In this document: piece after piece, positions 26,436-34,915 of the stretch
Layout of the letters: each line of letters begins with the position of its first letter
Position numbering within the stretch: position 1 is the stretch's first letter
Assembly: GCA_049840835.1 (NCBI GenBank)
Contig: JASGJG010000035.1
Span: forward strand, 1 to 64,000
Length of the DNA: 64,000 bases
From: JANLTX01 sp049840835
Lineage (GTDB): Bacteria; Armatimonadota; Armatimonadia; Armatimonadales; Armatimonadaceae
Reading direction: 5' to 3'
Translations under genes and position numbers: made by a program
The notes under the pieces: model-generated
What the model saw: the letters and a program-made list of their open reading frames with translations, nothing else
What the model was told of the DNA's origin: nothing
The model's database searches: none

Positions 26436-27656
26436 CTAGGCGGCCGGATCCAACGTCACCCGATGCCCCAGTTTCTCCAACTGCCGGATGAGCTTCAGCT
26501 CCGGGCTGACCGGATCCGGTCGTCGCCAGCGCTGGTCGTCATAGGGTTGGCCGGTTTGGATGACCTGATAGCACAGCTCCAGGATGATACGCCCCACCGC
26601 CACGGCGGCTTTCTTCTTGCCCCGCCGGGCAATGAGCCGGTGATACGTCTGCGACAGATAGGTGTTCGTGCTGCGTCCGGCGGCATAGGCGGCTTCTGTC
26701 AAGGCCACTCGCAACCACGGACTGCCTTTGCGCGTTTTGCCCGAGCGTTGCTTGCCCGCACTTTCGTCGTGTCCCGGCGCCATGCCCGCCCAGCTACTCA
26801 GATGTCCCGCGGTGGGAAACCGGCTCATATCCAGCCCGATCTCCGCCACGATCACCTGGGCCGTCCAGATCCCCACCCCCGGAATCGTGTCCAGGTTCGC
26901 CAGCGTCTGGTCGAAAGGGGTCAGCCGCTGGGCGATCTCCTGACTGACGGTCTCGATCTGCTCGGTGAGGGTATCGATCACGGTCAGCTGCTGGGTCAGC
27001 AAAAAGCGCTGATGCTCCGTGAGGGCTCCAGGCAGCGCCTGCTGCAATGCAGCGCGCTTCTTGCGCAGCTGCCCCTGCGCCAGATCGGCCACCTCCGCCG
27101 GATCCGCCGCCCCCGCGATCAGCGCAGCGAGCATGGCCCGGCTACTGACCCCCAACACATCGCTCACGACACTGCCTAGTTTGATATTGGCCCCTTCCAG
27201 TCCCTTGTGCAGACGGTTGCTCTCGGCACTGCGCATCTGGACCAGACTGCTGCGGTAGCGCGTCAGCTCCCGCAACTCCCGGTCGGGTCGACTCGGCACA
27301 AAACTGCCATGCAACAACCCATGCTGCAGCAGCTCGGCAATCCACTCCGCGTCCTTGACATCGGTCTTGCGTCCCGGCACCGCCTTCATGTGCGCTGGAT
27401 TGACCAACAGCAGCTCCAAGTGACTCTCCAGCAGATTCCACACCGGTTTCCAATAGACCCCGGTGCTCTCCATCGCCACCTGCTCGACCTGTTCCTCCAC
27501 CAGCCATTGGCGCAATGCGACCAGATCCGCCGGCATGGTGGAAAAGGTCCGAATCGCACGCGTGGCGGCCTGGCCGGGTTGCGCGATCAGCAGACACGCC
27601 GTGACCGATTTCTTGTGGACATCAAGCCCACAGCAGCGGGCATACACCACGTTCAT
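26436..27656 (-). mobile_element. IS110-family transposase gene (insertion sequence core)
   Basis: DEDD-type transposase of IS110. The N-terminal catalytic domain shows CGLDVHKKSVTAC, MESTGVYWKPVWNLLE and the KTDVKDAEWIAELLQHG block; the C-terminal Transposase_20 domain shows LDTIPGVGIWTAQVIVAEIG, SSWAGMAPGHDESAGK and the serine-region RKGSPWLRVALTEAAYAAGR. The ATG at 27656 precedes the catalytic domain by nine residues; an upstream ATG at 27704 adds an atypical extension. At 406 residues it looks complete and may be active. IS110 elements lack obvious terminal repeats, so element ends cannot be placed. Confidence 0.92.
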
Positions 27657-27857
27657 CCCATCCTCCGTTCGATCGCCGGCGAGGGACAACGGCGGACGTC
27701 GCATTCACAGACTCTGCCGTGCGGACTCCTCCCAGGGAGGGTACCAGTCAACGGTGCCCAGACGCCCACGGGCCAAACTCGGAAGCGGACTCGCAGCACC
27801 AGACGGAGCCCGGCCACGGATCATCGCCCTCGCCTGCCCGCAGCATACGCCCCTTTT

Positions 27858-27894
27858 TCATGCCGCGACGGTGCCGCGGGCGGCATGTCAACTC
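27858..27894. repeat. Dispersed 37-bp palindromic repeat, copy 2
   Basis: Matches 11,394-11,430 with a few substitutions; the palindromic arms CATGCCGC / GCGGCATG are preserved. It lies in the 344-base gap between the transposase start and the next gene, otherwise without features apart from the inverted-repeat arm. Confidence 0.7.
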
Positions 27895-27991
27895 GGAATG
27901 ACAGTGAGGGGGCGCACGCTCAGGCTCGAGCGTTGGCGAAGGCAACGCCGCTATCGCACAGTTGCGCGTTCCCACGGCGTGTCGGTCGCTC

Positions 27992-28041
27992 GGATGCGCA
28001 GGTTCGGAGAGCCTTGGCTTCTCGTAGCCCCATCCCTCGGG
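27992..28041 (-). repeat. Right arm of imperfect inverted repeat around the IS110 region
   Basis: Reverse complement of 25,835-25,885 with about seven differences. It abuts the 3' end of the hypothetical gene at 28,049. Confidence 0.7.
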
Positions 28042-28048
28042 AGGAAAA

Positions 28049-28552
28049 CTATCGCCCCTTGCGGCGGCGCCAGAAGCCACCGCCGGTCGAGGTCGCGCGG
28101 TTGCCGGCGGGAATTTCTGCTTCGTCGATCATGGGTTGCAGGACGGAGATGATGGTGACCATGCGATCGCCGACCGTCTTCGCCGTTTGCCGGTCGAATG
28201 GCTCGATCGGATAGACCTCGACGAAGTGGCCCCAGGTTTTGGTCCAGCGTTCGAGCTCGAGATCCGGACCGGTGCGTTCCTTGATCTCGACGATGCGCTC
28301 ATCGAAGAAGGCGAGATAGGCGGAGGTGCTGTCGGCCCCATCCTCGAAATCGAGCCCGATTTCGATCTGCGAGCGAATCGAATCGACCCAGACCTCGAAG
28401 TGCACCCGCTCGTTGGAATAGAAGAGCTTGATCAGGTAGCTGTAATTGCGTACCTGAAACTGGGATAGCTCGCCCGGCAGCTCGGCGCGCAACTGGCGAA
28501 TGATGTCATCGAAAAATGCAGATCGGGTATAGGTGGCGCTTCGCGTGCTCAT
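28049..28552 (-). CDS. Hypothetical protein, 167 aa
   Basis: Not recognised. Mixed alpha/beta soluble protein with conserved-looking aromatic strands (LIKLFYSNERVHFEVWVDSI, IEIGLDFE) and a basic end GGGFWRRRKGR. The look of a strand-strand-helix fold recording a length or intensity (as in DUF-type toxin-immunity or restriction-neighbour proteins) is only an impression. The ATG at 28552 has no strong ribosome site. It is divergent from the transhydrogenase operon. Confidence 0.6.
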   Translation of the reverse strand: MSTRSATYTRSAFFDDIIRQLRAELPGELSQFQVRNYSYLIKLFYSNERVHFEVWVDSIRSQIEIGLDFEDGADSTSAYLAFFDERIVEIKERTGPDLELERWTKTWGHFVEVYPIEPFDRQTAKTVGDRMVTIISVLQPMIDEAEIPAGNRATSTGGGFWRRRKGR

Positions 28553-28783
28553 CGGCTCATTTCGTCAGGAATCCGCATGAATCCGGCACTTTTTGGGCAG
28601 ATGGCCCGGTGCAGCGCGCCAGAGGGTCGTTGTAGAATGCAGCGCCGGTCAGTCATCGCGGTGACGCGACCATAGCCCAGTGAACCAATCGTACCGCCAG
28701 TCTCATGAACATGGGAACGGTGGTGCGTGCCGAAGAAGGCACCGAGGCGGTCGCGCCCGGACGATCAGGTATCGAGGAAGGGT

Positions 28784-29962
28784 ATGGCGGAAGAAGCTCC
28801 ATCGGGTAAGAAACTCACTATTGGCATTCCTCGTGAGACGGCCGCGCACGAACGGCGCGTCGCGCTCACTCCGGACGGCGTCAAGAAGTACGTCGCTGCC
28901 GGTGTCACGGTCATCGTCCAGAAGGACGCGGGCAAAGACGCCTTCATCAGCGACGCCACCTTCGAGAATGCCGGCGCCAAGATCATCGAGGAGCCCCTCG
29001 GGATCTACAAGTATTCCGACCTCATCCTGAAGGTCCAGAAACCGACCACAGAGGAGATCGACGAGATGCGGCCCGGCTCCGCGATCATCGCCTTCCTCGC
29101 GCCCATGACCGACCTCGATCTGGTCAAGCATTTACAAGAGCGCAAGATCACCGCGATCAGCATGGATGCGATTCCGCGCACCACGCGGGCGCAATACATG
29201 GACGCGCTCTCCTCGCAAGCGACCGTTGGTGGCTATAAGGCCGTGCTGATCGCCGCAAACGAGCTGCCGAAATTCTTCCCGCTTCTCACCACCGCCGCCG
29301 GCAATATTCCGCCGGCCAAGGTGCTGGTGATCGGCGCCGGTGTGGCGGGGTTGATGGCAATCGGCACCGCGCGCCGCCTGGGCGCAGTCGTGGAAGCCTA
29401 TGACGCCCGCTCGGTGGTGAAAGAGCAGATCGAAAGTCTCGGCGGCAAATACGTCGAAATCGATACCGGCACCGATCTCGCGGGCGCGGGTGGTTATGCC
29501 AAGGAAGCGACCGACGACATTCTGCGCCGCCAGCAAGAAGGTCTGGCCGAGCGCGCCGCCAAGTCCGATGTGATCATCACCACCGCGGCCGTTCCTGGTC
29601 GCCCGGCGCCACGCCTGATTCCGGCCACCACGGTCGAGCGGATGGCCCCAGGCTCAGTGATCGTCGATCTGGCGGCCGAAACCGGCGGCAACTGCGAGCT
29701 CACCGAAAAGGGCAAGATCGTGCAGCGACATGGGGTGACCATTGTCGGCACACTCAATCTTCCCAGCACGATGTCGGTGCATTCCAGCCAGATGTATTCC
29801 AAGAACCTGCAAAACCTCCTTGCGCTGATGGTCGACAAGGACGGGCAGTTCCATCTCGACATGAACGACGACATCATTGCCAATTCCGTCATCACGATGG
29901 GCGGCAATGTCATTCATGAAGGCACCAAGCAGCGGCTCAATCCGGCTCCTGCGCCGGCATAA
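28784..29962 (+). CDS. pntAA: NAD(P) transhydrogenase subunit alpha part 1
   Basis: NAD(H)-binding domain I of proton-translocating transhydrogenase, which transfers hydride from NADH to NADP+ driven by the proton gradient. Signatures: IGIPRETAAHERRVALTPDG at the N-terminus, KVLVIGAGVAGLMAIGTARRLG as the Rossmann motif near residue 180, and YDARSVVKEQIESLGG after it. The ATG at 28784 follows GAGGAAGGGT; a longer frame from 28727 lacks similarity. Length 392 matches the three-subunit form of alphaproteobacteria and Chloroflexota. Confidence 0.93.
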   Translation: MAEEAPSGKKLTIGIPRETAAHERRVALTPDGVKKYVAAGVTVIVQKDAGKDAFISDATFENAGAKIIEEPLGIYKYSDLILKVQKPTTEEIDEMRPGSAIIAFLAPMTDLDLVKHLQERKITAISMDAIPRTTRAQYMDALSSQATVGGYKAVLIAANELPKFFPLLTTAAGNIPPAKVLVIGAGVAGLMAIGTARRLGAVVEAYDARSVVKEQIESLGGKYVEIDTGTDLAGAGGYAKEATDDILRRQQEGLAERAAKSDVIITTAAVPGRPAPRLIPATTVERMAPGSVIVDLAAETGGNCELTEKGKIVQRHGVTIVGTLNLPSTMSVHSSQMYSKNLQNLLALMVDKDGQFHLDMNDDIIANSVITMGGNVIHEGTKQRLNPAPAPA

Positions 29963-30005
29963 CGGATTCGCACACCCGCTTGTTTCACAGCGGAAAGAAG
30001 GGCAG

Positions 30006-30305
30006 ATGGACAGGGAAGTCTTACTGGCAATCTATGTGTTGCTCCTCGCCGTATTCCTCGGCGTCGAGCTCATCGGCAAGGTGCCACCCACTTTGCACAC
30101 CCCGCTCATGTCGGGAACCAACGCGATCCACGGCATCGTGCTGCTGGGCGCCATGATCATCCTCGGCCAGGCGGATACCTGGTGGCTGAAGGTGCTTGGC
30201 TTCCTGGCGGTGGTGCTGGGCGCGGCCAATGTCTTCGGAGGCTTCGTGGTCACTGACCGCATGCTCGAAATGTTCAAGCGGCGACCGGGAGCGGAGAAGA
30301 AGTAG
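30006..30305 (+). CDS. pntAB: NAD(P) transhydrogenase subunit alpha part 2
   Basis: Short membrane subunit of 99 residues with three to four spans (LLAIYVLLLAVFLGVELIG; IHGIVLLGAMIILG; LKVLGFLAVVLGAANVFGGF). The ending VVTDRMLEMFKRR is a family hallmark. It starts 43 bases after pntAA and its stop abuts the pntB ATG. Confidence 0.92.
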   Translation: MDREVLLAIYVLLLAVFLGVELIGKVPPTLHTPLMSGTNAIHGIVLLGAMIILGQADTWWLKVLGFLAVVLGAANVFGGFVVTDRMLEMFKRRPGAEKK

Positions 30306-31733
30306 ATGATCGATAACTGGCGCGACGCTCTCGTCGATATTGCGTATCTCGTTACCGCCGTCTGCTTCATCATGGGATTGCGCTTCCTGGGCAATCCCAA
30401 TACCGCGCGCAAGGGCAACCAGCTCGGCGCGCTCGGTATGGGCATCGCCATCGTTGCCACCCTCTTCTCCAGCGACATGGAAGAGAATGGCGCCATCAAC
30501 TGGACCAACATCGCGCTGATCATCGCGGCGATCGCCATAGGCGGCGCAGCGGCATCGTTCATGTCGCGCCGAGTCCAGATGACCGCCATGCCGCAGATGG
30601 TCGCCATCTTCAACGGTATGGGTGGCGCGACCGCCGCGTTGGTCTCAGTCGCGGAATTCATGCACAAGGATGGGATCGGGCGCGGCGAAGTCACTTCGAT
30701 CGTCCTGGGCGCCATCATCGGATCGATCTCCCTCACCGGTAGCATCATCGCTTTCCTGAAGCTGCAGGAAATGATTTCCGGGCGGCCGATCACCTTTCCC
30801 AGTCAGAAGGCGGTCAACGCAGGGCTGGGCGCGGCGATCGCCATCCTCGGTGTGCTCATCGTCTACATGCAGGATGGCTCCACCGCCAAGCTGCTGATGT
30901 GGATCATGTTCGCGGCGGCGCTGGCGCTGGGCGCGTCGATCGTGCTTCCCATCGGTGGCGCGGACATGCCGGTGGTCATCGCGATCCTGAACTCATTGAC
31001 GGGTATCGCGGCGGCGCTCACTGGTCTCGTCTTGAGCAATATGGCGATGGTCATCGCCGGAGCGCTGGTCGGCGCCTCGGGCGGATACCTGACGCTCCTG
31101 ATGGCCAAGGCGATGAATCGATCGGTGCCCAGTATCATCTTCGGCGCCTTTGGTGGCGGTCCGGAGGGTGCGGGCGGCGCTTCGGGAACGCAGGAAGAGC
31201 GGCCATACAAGTCGACGACGCCGGACGATGTCGCCATCTCACTGGCGTACGCCCAGAATGTCATCGTGGTGCCGGGCTATGGTCTGGCGGTCGCCCAGGC
31301 GCAGCACTCGGTGCGCGAGCTGGCCGACATCCTGGAAGACAAGGGCGTCAATGTGAAGTACGCCATCCATCCCGTGGCCGGCCGCATGCCGGGGCACATG
31401 AACGTCCTCCTCGCCGAGGCGAATGTTCCCTACGACCAGCTCTACGATATGGATGACATCAACGACGAGTTCACCAACGCCGACGTGGTGCTGGTCATCG
31501 GCGCGAACGACGTCACCAACCCGGCCGCGAAGAACGACCCGACAAGCCCGATCTATGGCATGCCGATTCTCAATGTCTCGGATGCCAAGCAGATCTATGT
31601 GCTCAAGCGCTCGATGAAGTCTGGTTTCGCCGGTATCGACAACGACCTCTTCTACGATCCCAAGACTTCGATGGTCTTCGGGGATGCGAAGGGCGTGGTC
31701 ACCGAAATGGTCTCGGCCGTCAAGCAGGTTTAG
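30306..31733 (+). CDS. pntB: NAD(P) transhydrogenase subunit beta
   Basis: Membrane domain II plus NADP(H)-binding domain III. About nine hydrophobic segments occupy residues 1-270. The NADP domain carries VIVVPGYGLAVAQAQHSVRE (the family P-loop like GYGxAVAQAQ), HPVAGRMPGHMNVLLAEA, VLVIGANDVTNPAA and FAGIDNDLFY. Length 475 is standard. A terminator follows 25 bases after the stop, closing the three-gene operon. Confidence 0.94.
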   Translation: MIDNWRDALVDIAYLVTAVCFIMGLRFLGNPNTARKGNQLGALGMGIAIVATLFSSDMEENGAINWTNIALIIAAIAIGGAAASFMSRRVQMTAMPQMVAIFNGMGGATAALVSVAEFMHKDGIGRGEVTSIVLGAIIGSISLTGSIIAFLKLQEMISGRPITFPSQKAVNAGLGAAIAILGVLIVYMQDGSTAKLLMWIMFAAALALGASIVLPIGGADMPVVIAILNSLTGIAAALTGLVLSNMAMVIAGALVGASGGYLTLLMAKAMNRSVPSIIFGAFGGGPEGAGGASGTQEERPYKSTTPDDVAISLAYAQNVIVVPGYGLAVAQAQHSVRELADILEDKGVNVKYAIHPVAGRMPGHMNVLLAEANVPYDQLYDMDDINDEFTNADVVLVIGANDVTNPAAKNDPTSPIYGMPILNVSDAKQIYVLKRSMKSGFAGIDNDLFYDPKTSMVFGDAKGVVTEMVSAVKQV

Positions 31734-31758
31734 ACTCGTTTCAAACGATCTGACATTG

Positions 31759-31790
31759 AACGACCGCGGGAGTTCTTCCTGCGGTCGTTT
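31759..31790 (+). terminator. Terminator of the pnt operon
   Basis: A 12-bp stem (AACGACCGCGGG with CCTGCGGTCGTT, one G-T pair), loop AGTTCTT, ending in TTT; it begins 25 bases after pntB. Confidence 0.8.
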
Positions 31791-31809
31791 GATTTGCAAC
31801 GGAGGACGT

Positions 31810-32232
31810 ATGAGCCGGGAAGAGATCATCGCGAATGTCGAAACATCGTGGGCTGCCTGGACCGCCGCCCTGGACGGTATCCCATCTGAGCTGGCGATCG
31901 AACCGGGCGCCTGCGGCTACTTTTCCGTCAAGGACCTGGTGGGACATATCGCCTTCTGGGACGAGCAGGATCTCGCTCGCGCCCATAGGATCGCCGGCGG
32001 GGAAATCGTCGCCCCGAACGACTGGGAAACGATGAACGACCAGGAATATGCCGCCCACAAGGACGACACTTTGGAAGCGCAGACCGCCCGCATGATCGAC
32101 GCTCACGCGCGTTTGAGCAACGATCTGCGCACCCTGAACGATATCGACAACCTCAAGTTGGAGGACACCTGGGAGCACTACGACGCACACACCAAAGACG
32201 TGCTCGGCTGGCGCGAGAGCAAGGGTATCTAG
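31810..32232 (+). CDS. DinB-like / ClbS-like four-helix protein, copy 1
   Basis: Resembles the DinB/YfiT superfamily of four-helix-bundle metal-binding enzymes. The motif FSVKDLVGHIAFWDEQDL (the helix with the usual first histidine) and the end HYDAHTKDVLGWRES (usual HxxxH-type helix) are visible. The ATG at 31810 follows GGAGGACGT. The function in this family ranges from thiol transfer to stress defence; none can be assigned. A paralogue starts immediately after its stop codon. Confidence 0.7.
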   Translation: MSREEIIANVETSWAAWTAALDGIPSELAIEPGACGYFSVKDLVGHIAFWDEQDLARAHRIAGGEIVAPNDWETMNDQEYAAHKDDTLEAQTARMIDAHARLSNDLRTLNDIDNLKLEDTWEHYDAHTKDVLGWRESKGI

Positions 32233-32646
32233 ATGTCAAATGAGGTGATTCTGGCCCGTATCGATGCGGAATGGCAACGCTTCCTGTCATGTCTCGAAGG
32301 TCTGAGCGACGACCAAGCCGCCGAGCCGGGCGTGGCTGGCTACTACTCGGTCGACGATCTGCTCGCCCATCTCACCTGGTGGGAAAACCAGACGCGCGAG
32401 GTTGTCGAAAGCGGAGTCGATCAAGAGTTCGATGTCGAAGCCCTCAACGACGAGATCTATCAGGCGAATAAGGACGCGACCTTCACGGAGTTGAAACGCC
32501 GGATGATCGAGGGTCATACGCACGCGGTCGAGACCTTCGCGCAAGCGGCTGACCTGAGCGAGGACGATGTTGCCGGCGATACGTGGGAGCACTATCAGGA
32601 GCACGGCGATCAGATCCGCGCCTGGCGGGCTGCAAGGGGTATCTAG
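32233..32646 (+). CDS. DinB-like / ClbS-like four-helix protein, copy 2
   Basis: Tandem paralogue of the preceding gene: YYSVDDLLAHLTWWENQTRE corresponds to the first metal helix and HYQEHGDQIRAWRAARGI to the last, and both proteins end in a Gly-Ile. Its ATG follows the stop of copy 1 without a gap, so it depends on coupled translation. Divergence is considerable, so the duplication is not recent. Confidence 0.7.
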   Translation: MSNEVILARIDAEWQRFLSCLEGLSDDQAAEPGVAGYYSVDDLLAHLTWWENQTREVVESGVDQEFDVEALNDEIYQANKDATFTELKRRMIEGHTHAVETFAQAADLSEDDVAGDTWEHYQEHGDQIRAWRAARGI

Positions 32647-32803
32647 CGCGCCACTTCATCCAACAGCGAGCGTGGATTTCCTTCCCCGGGCTGCTTCCTT
32701 CTGCCACAGCGCGCTCGTAAAGCCTTTCGCGATATGTCATGCTGTCTGCAAGGTTTGCGCATAACCGTCGCGCGCCGTTCGGGCGCGCTCCCGCCGGATT
32801 TGC

Positions 32804-33880
32804 ATGAAGAAGCTCGCACTGGTTGCGGCGGCTGTCCTGGTCCTGATTGCGACTGCCACGATCGTGGTGTCGCTGGGACTGGTCGCCGAAAAGAACAATC
32901 CTGCGACTGCCGTTCCCACGGTGGTGGAACAGAACCCGGCGGCGCCCAGCTCGGTCGAAGGCGTGTACGTGCTTCCCGATGACGGTCCAGCGCCGCTCAT
33001 CGAAGAGCTCGATGCCGCGCGCTCCTCGATCTCGATCGAAATCTATCTGCTCACGGACGACGATGTGATCAGCGCTCTCTTTCGCGCCAGGGATCGGGGG
33101 GTGACGGTGCGGGTGCTCCTGGAAAAGGATCCCTATGGCGGCTCTAATCAGCAGCCAGAGATCTTCAATACGCTCGATGAGGGCGGTATCCAGGTGCGCT
33201 GGAATTCAGCGGCGAAGCGTTTCTCGCACGTGAAGCTGATCGTGATCGACCAGCGCGTCGCGCTCATCATGAATCTCAACCTCACCTATTCGGCGCTGAA
33301 CAAGAATCGCGAGCTGGCGGTCGTCACCACCGATCCCGCTCTGGTCGACCATGCCTCTCGCATCTTCGAAAACGACTGGCAAGCGAAAGACGGCGAAATT
33401 CCCGGACCCTTGACCCTGAGTCCGGATACCAGCCGCTCGACCATCCTGGGATTGATTGACAGCGCACATTCGACCATCGACATCTACGCCGAGGTCATTA
33501 CCGATCGAGGGTTCCTCGATGCCGTCAGAGCGGCCATCGACCGCGGGGTGAAGGTGCGCATCATCATGACGCAGTCATATGGGCAGGACATGCTGCAGGA
33601 ACCCGTCGGCGAGCTGGTGCGCTATGGCGCGGAGCTGCACACGCTGGCGAATCCATACATTCACGCCAAGCTGATCATGGTCGATGGAAGTCAGGCATTC
33701 ATCGGGTCGCAGAACTACACATCCACCTCCATGGACCAGAATCGCGAGGTCGGTGTGGTGATATCGGGCCTCTCGAATATCCAACGGCTGGAGCGCGTGT
33801 TCGAACGTGATTTCTCGATGGGTATCCCCGTCTCCTCCACCTCGCTGCCGTTGGTCGCCGGCACTCCCGTGGCGGCCTGA
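32804..33880 (+). CDS. Phospholipase D-like protein, membrane-anchored
   Basis: Two-HKD phosphatidyltransferase/phosphodiesterase of the cardiolipin synthase-like type. N-terminal residues 1-28 form a signal anchor (LALVAAAVLVLIATATIVVS). HKD motif 1 is HVKLIVIDQRVALI followed by M where the family has G; HKD motif 2, HAKLIMVDGSQAFIGSQNYT, is canonical. Each half carries the EIYLL or DIYAEV strand typical of the fold. Length 358 is short for cardiolipin synthase and nearer to exported PLD nucleases. A GC-rich hairpin precedes the gene. Confidence 0.82.
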   Translation: MKKLALVAAAVLVLIATATIVVSLGLVAEKNNPATAVPTVVEQNPAAPSSVEGVYVLPDDGPAPLIEELDAARSSISIEIYLLTDDDVISALFRARDRGVTVRVLLEKDPYGGSNQQPEIFNTLDEGGIQVRWNSAAKRFSHVKLIVIDQRVALIMNLNLTYSALNKNRELAVVTTDPALVDHASRIFENDWQAKDGEIPGPLTLSPDTSRSTILGLIDSAHSTIDIYAEVITDRGFLDAVRAAIDRGVKVRIIMTQSYGQDMLQEPVGELVRYGAELHTLANPYIHAKLIMVDGSQAFIGSQNYTSTSMDQNREVGVVISGLSNIQRLERVFERDFSMGIPVSSTSLPLVAGTPVAA

Positions 33881-33935
33881 TTACGTCAATATTCCCGCGT
33901 ACCTACGCAATGTTTACGAATTTTGAAGAAGGTAC

Positions 33936-33973
33936 TTGACAGCGAGTCCAAGATTCCTTATTGTGTACGTACA
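33936..33973 (+). promoter_or_regulatory. Sigma70-type promoter overlapped by a TTGTGTACGTACA site
   Basis: TTGACA (33936-33941), 17-base spacer, TATTGT (33959-33964). The operator-like TTGTGTACGTACA (33961-33973) covers the -10 end and start region; the same word occurs at 11,521. An arrangement like this would let a repressor block initiation. Confidence 0.6.
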
Positions 33974-34187
33974 TGGTCCCGAGGAGCACTTGAGACGGAC
34001 CACCACGTTTCGACAAATGACGATTTCCGGGGTAACCCGGCTCGAAAAGTCAGATGCGAGATGGGTAAATCCTGGGGGGAGGAGCGGAAGCGTTGCGGGG
34101 CGCGTTTCGGTCCGAAGCCAAGGGGCGGTGGGACGAGTTCAATGGTTCGTCGGGACTATGCTTTTTGCTTATCTCCGAGGAATGCGA
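33974..34187 (+). ncRNA. Possible structured leader or small RNA
   Basis: About 215 bases between a good promoter and the first plausible ATG, with no credible coding frame. It can fold locally: CCGGG-GTAA-CCCGG (a GNRA tetraloop hairpin near 34,028-34,041), TTCGG/CCGAA near 34,118, and GACGA...TCGTC near 34,131-34,151, followed by TTTTT at 34,161. No known riboswitch or RNA family was recognised. Confidence 0.3.
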
Positions 34188-34400
34188 ATGTCGACCGAGC
34201 GAATGGCGCGAACCGGCTTGCCAACTGATGTTGGCAAGCCGGCCAAGCGGGCATTCGAACAGACCGGCTTTCATTCGCTCGAATCACTTGCGGGCGCTAG
34301 CGCGGCCCAGCTCCTTGCGCTTCACGGAGTTGGGCCCAAAGCGATCCGCATCCTTCAGGAAGCGCTAGAAAGCCGAGGGTTGCCTGCGTTAAGCGCATGA
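34188..34400 (+). CDS. Small helix-hairpin-helix protein, 70 aa
   Basis: A single HhH-type domain: SLAGASAAQLLALHGVGPKA followed by IRILQEALESRG. Such domains bind DNA non-specifically or act as adaptors. The ATG at 34188 has GAGG seven bases upstream; the ATG two codons earlier is too close to it. The longer frame from 33936 covers the promoter and is not real. It may be regulated through the TGTGTACGTACA site. Confidence 0.65.
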   Translation: MSTERMARTGLPTDVGKPAKRAFEQTGFHSLESLAGASAAQLLALHGVGPKAIRILQEALESRGLPALSA

Positions 34401-34499
34401 CCGAACCGGAGGGGGATCGCCCCGCCGCAGAATTCGTCACCATTCCGTTTCGACGTCAGCATTTCCAACGACAGTCACCAGGGAGAGAGGAACTAGCGC

Positions 34500-34838
34500 A
34501 TGGATTTCGCGAAACTTTTCAATGCAGACGGTCGTATTCCGCGCAAGGACTGGATCATCTGGATCGTGGGCGTCGCAATCGTCTTCGGTATCCTGAGCTG
34601 GATTCTCGGAGATCGCGCGTCCTGGGTTCAAGCTCTGCTCTCGCTCCTCGCAGGTATCGCCGGCATTTTCATGGGTATCAAGCGGTTGCACGATCTCGAC
34701 AAGTCGGGCTGGCTCTACCTGCTTGGCATCATCCCGATCGTGAACTTCTTTTTCGCCATCTATCTCATTGCCTTCAAGGGCACCGACGGCGACAATAAAT
34801 ACGGCGCACCCAACAGCGGCAGTCCCTTCGGCTCCTGA
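34500..34838 (+). CDS. DUF805 membrane protein
   Basis: Short integral membrane protein of the DUF805 family with four hydrophobic spans. The family core MGIKRLHDLDKSGWLYLLG is clear near residue 58, and the end KGTDGDNKYGAPN is typical. Function unknown; often a stress or phage-related membrane protein. Strong GGGAGAGAGG site before the ATG; terminator 26 bases after the stop. Confidence 0.9.
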   Translation: MDFAKLFNADGRIPRKDWIIWIVGVAIVFGILSWILGDRASWVQALLSLLAGIAGIFMGIKRLHDLDKSGWLYLLGIIPIVNFFFAIYLIAFKGTDGDNKYGAPNSGSPFGS

Positions 34839-34863
34839 TCCACGCAAAACCGCATATAACGAG

Positions 34864-34893
34864 AAACACCTCGGCCAATCGGCCGAGGTGTTT
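34864..34893 (+). terminator. Intrinsic terminator after DUF805 gene
   Basis: AAACACCTCGGCC pairs perfectly with GGCCGAGGTGTTT around AATC, giving a 13-bp stem ending in TTTT. Confidence 0.88.
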
Positions 34894-34915
34894 TCATTGC
34901 TGGTTCTCTGCTCGG

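Noticed and set aside
26400..27720. Terminal inverted repeats defining exact IS110 ends
   Set aside because: IS110 members lack typical TIRs, and I found no short repeats at consistent distances from the transposase; only the outer 51-base arms are evident.
34500..34838. Phage or prophage origin for the DUF805 gene neighbourhood
   Set aside because: No integrase, attachment site or phage structural genes are present nearby.
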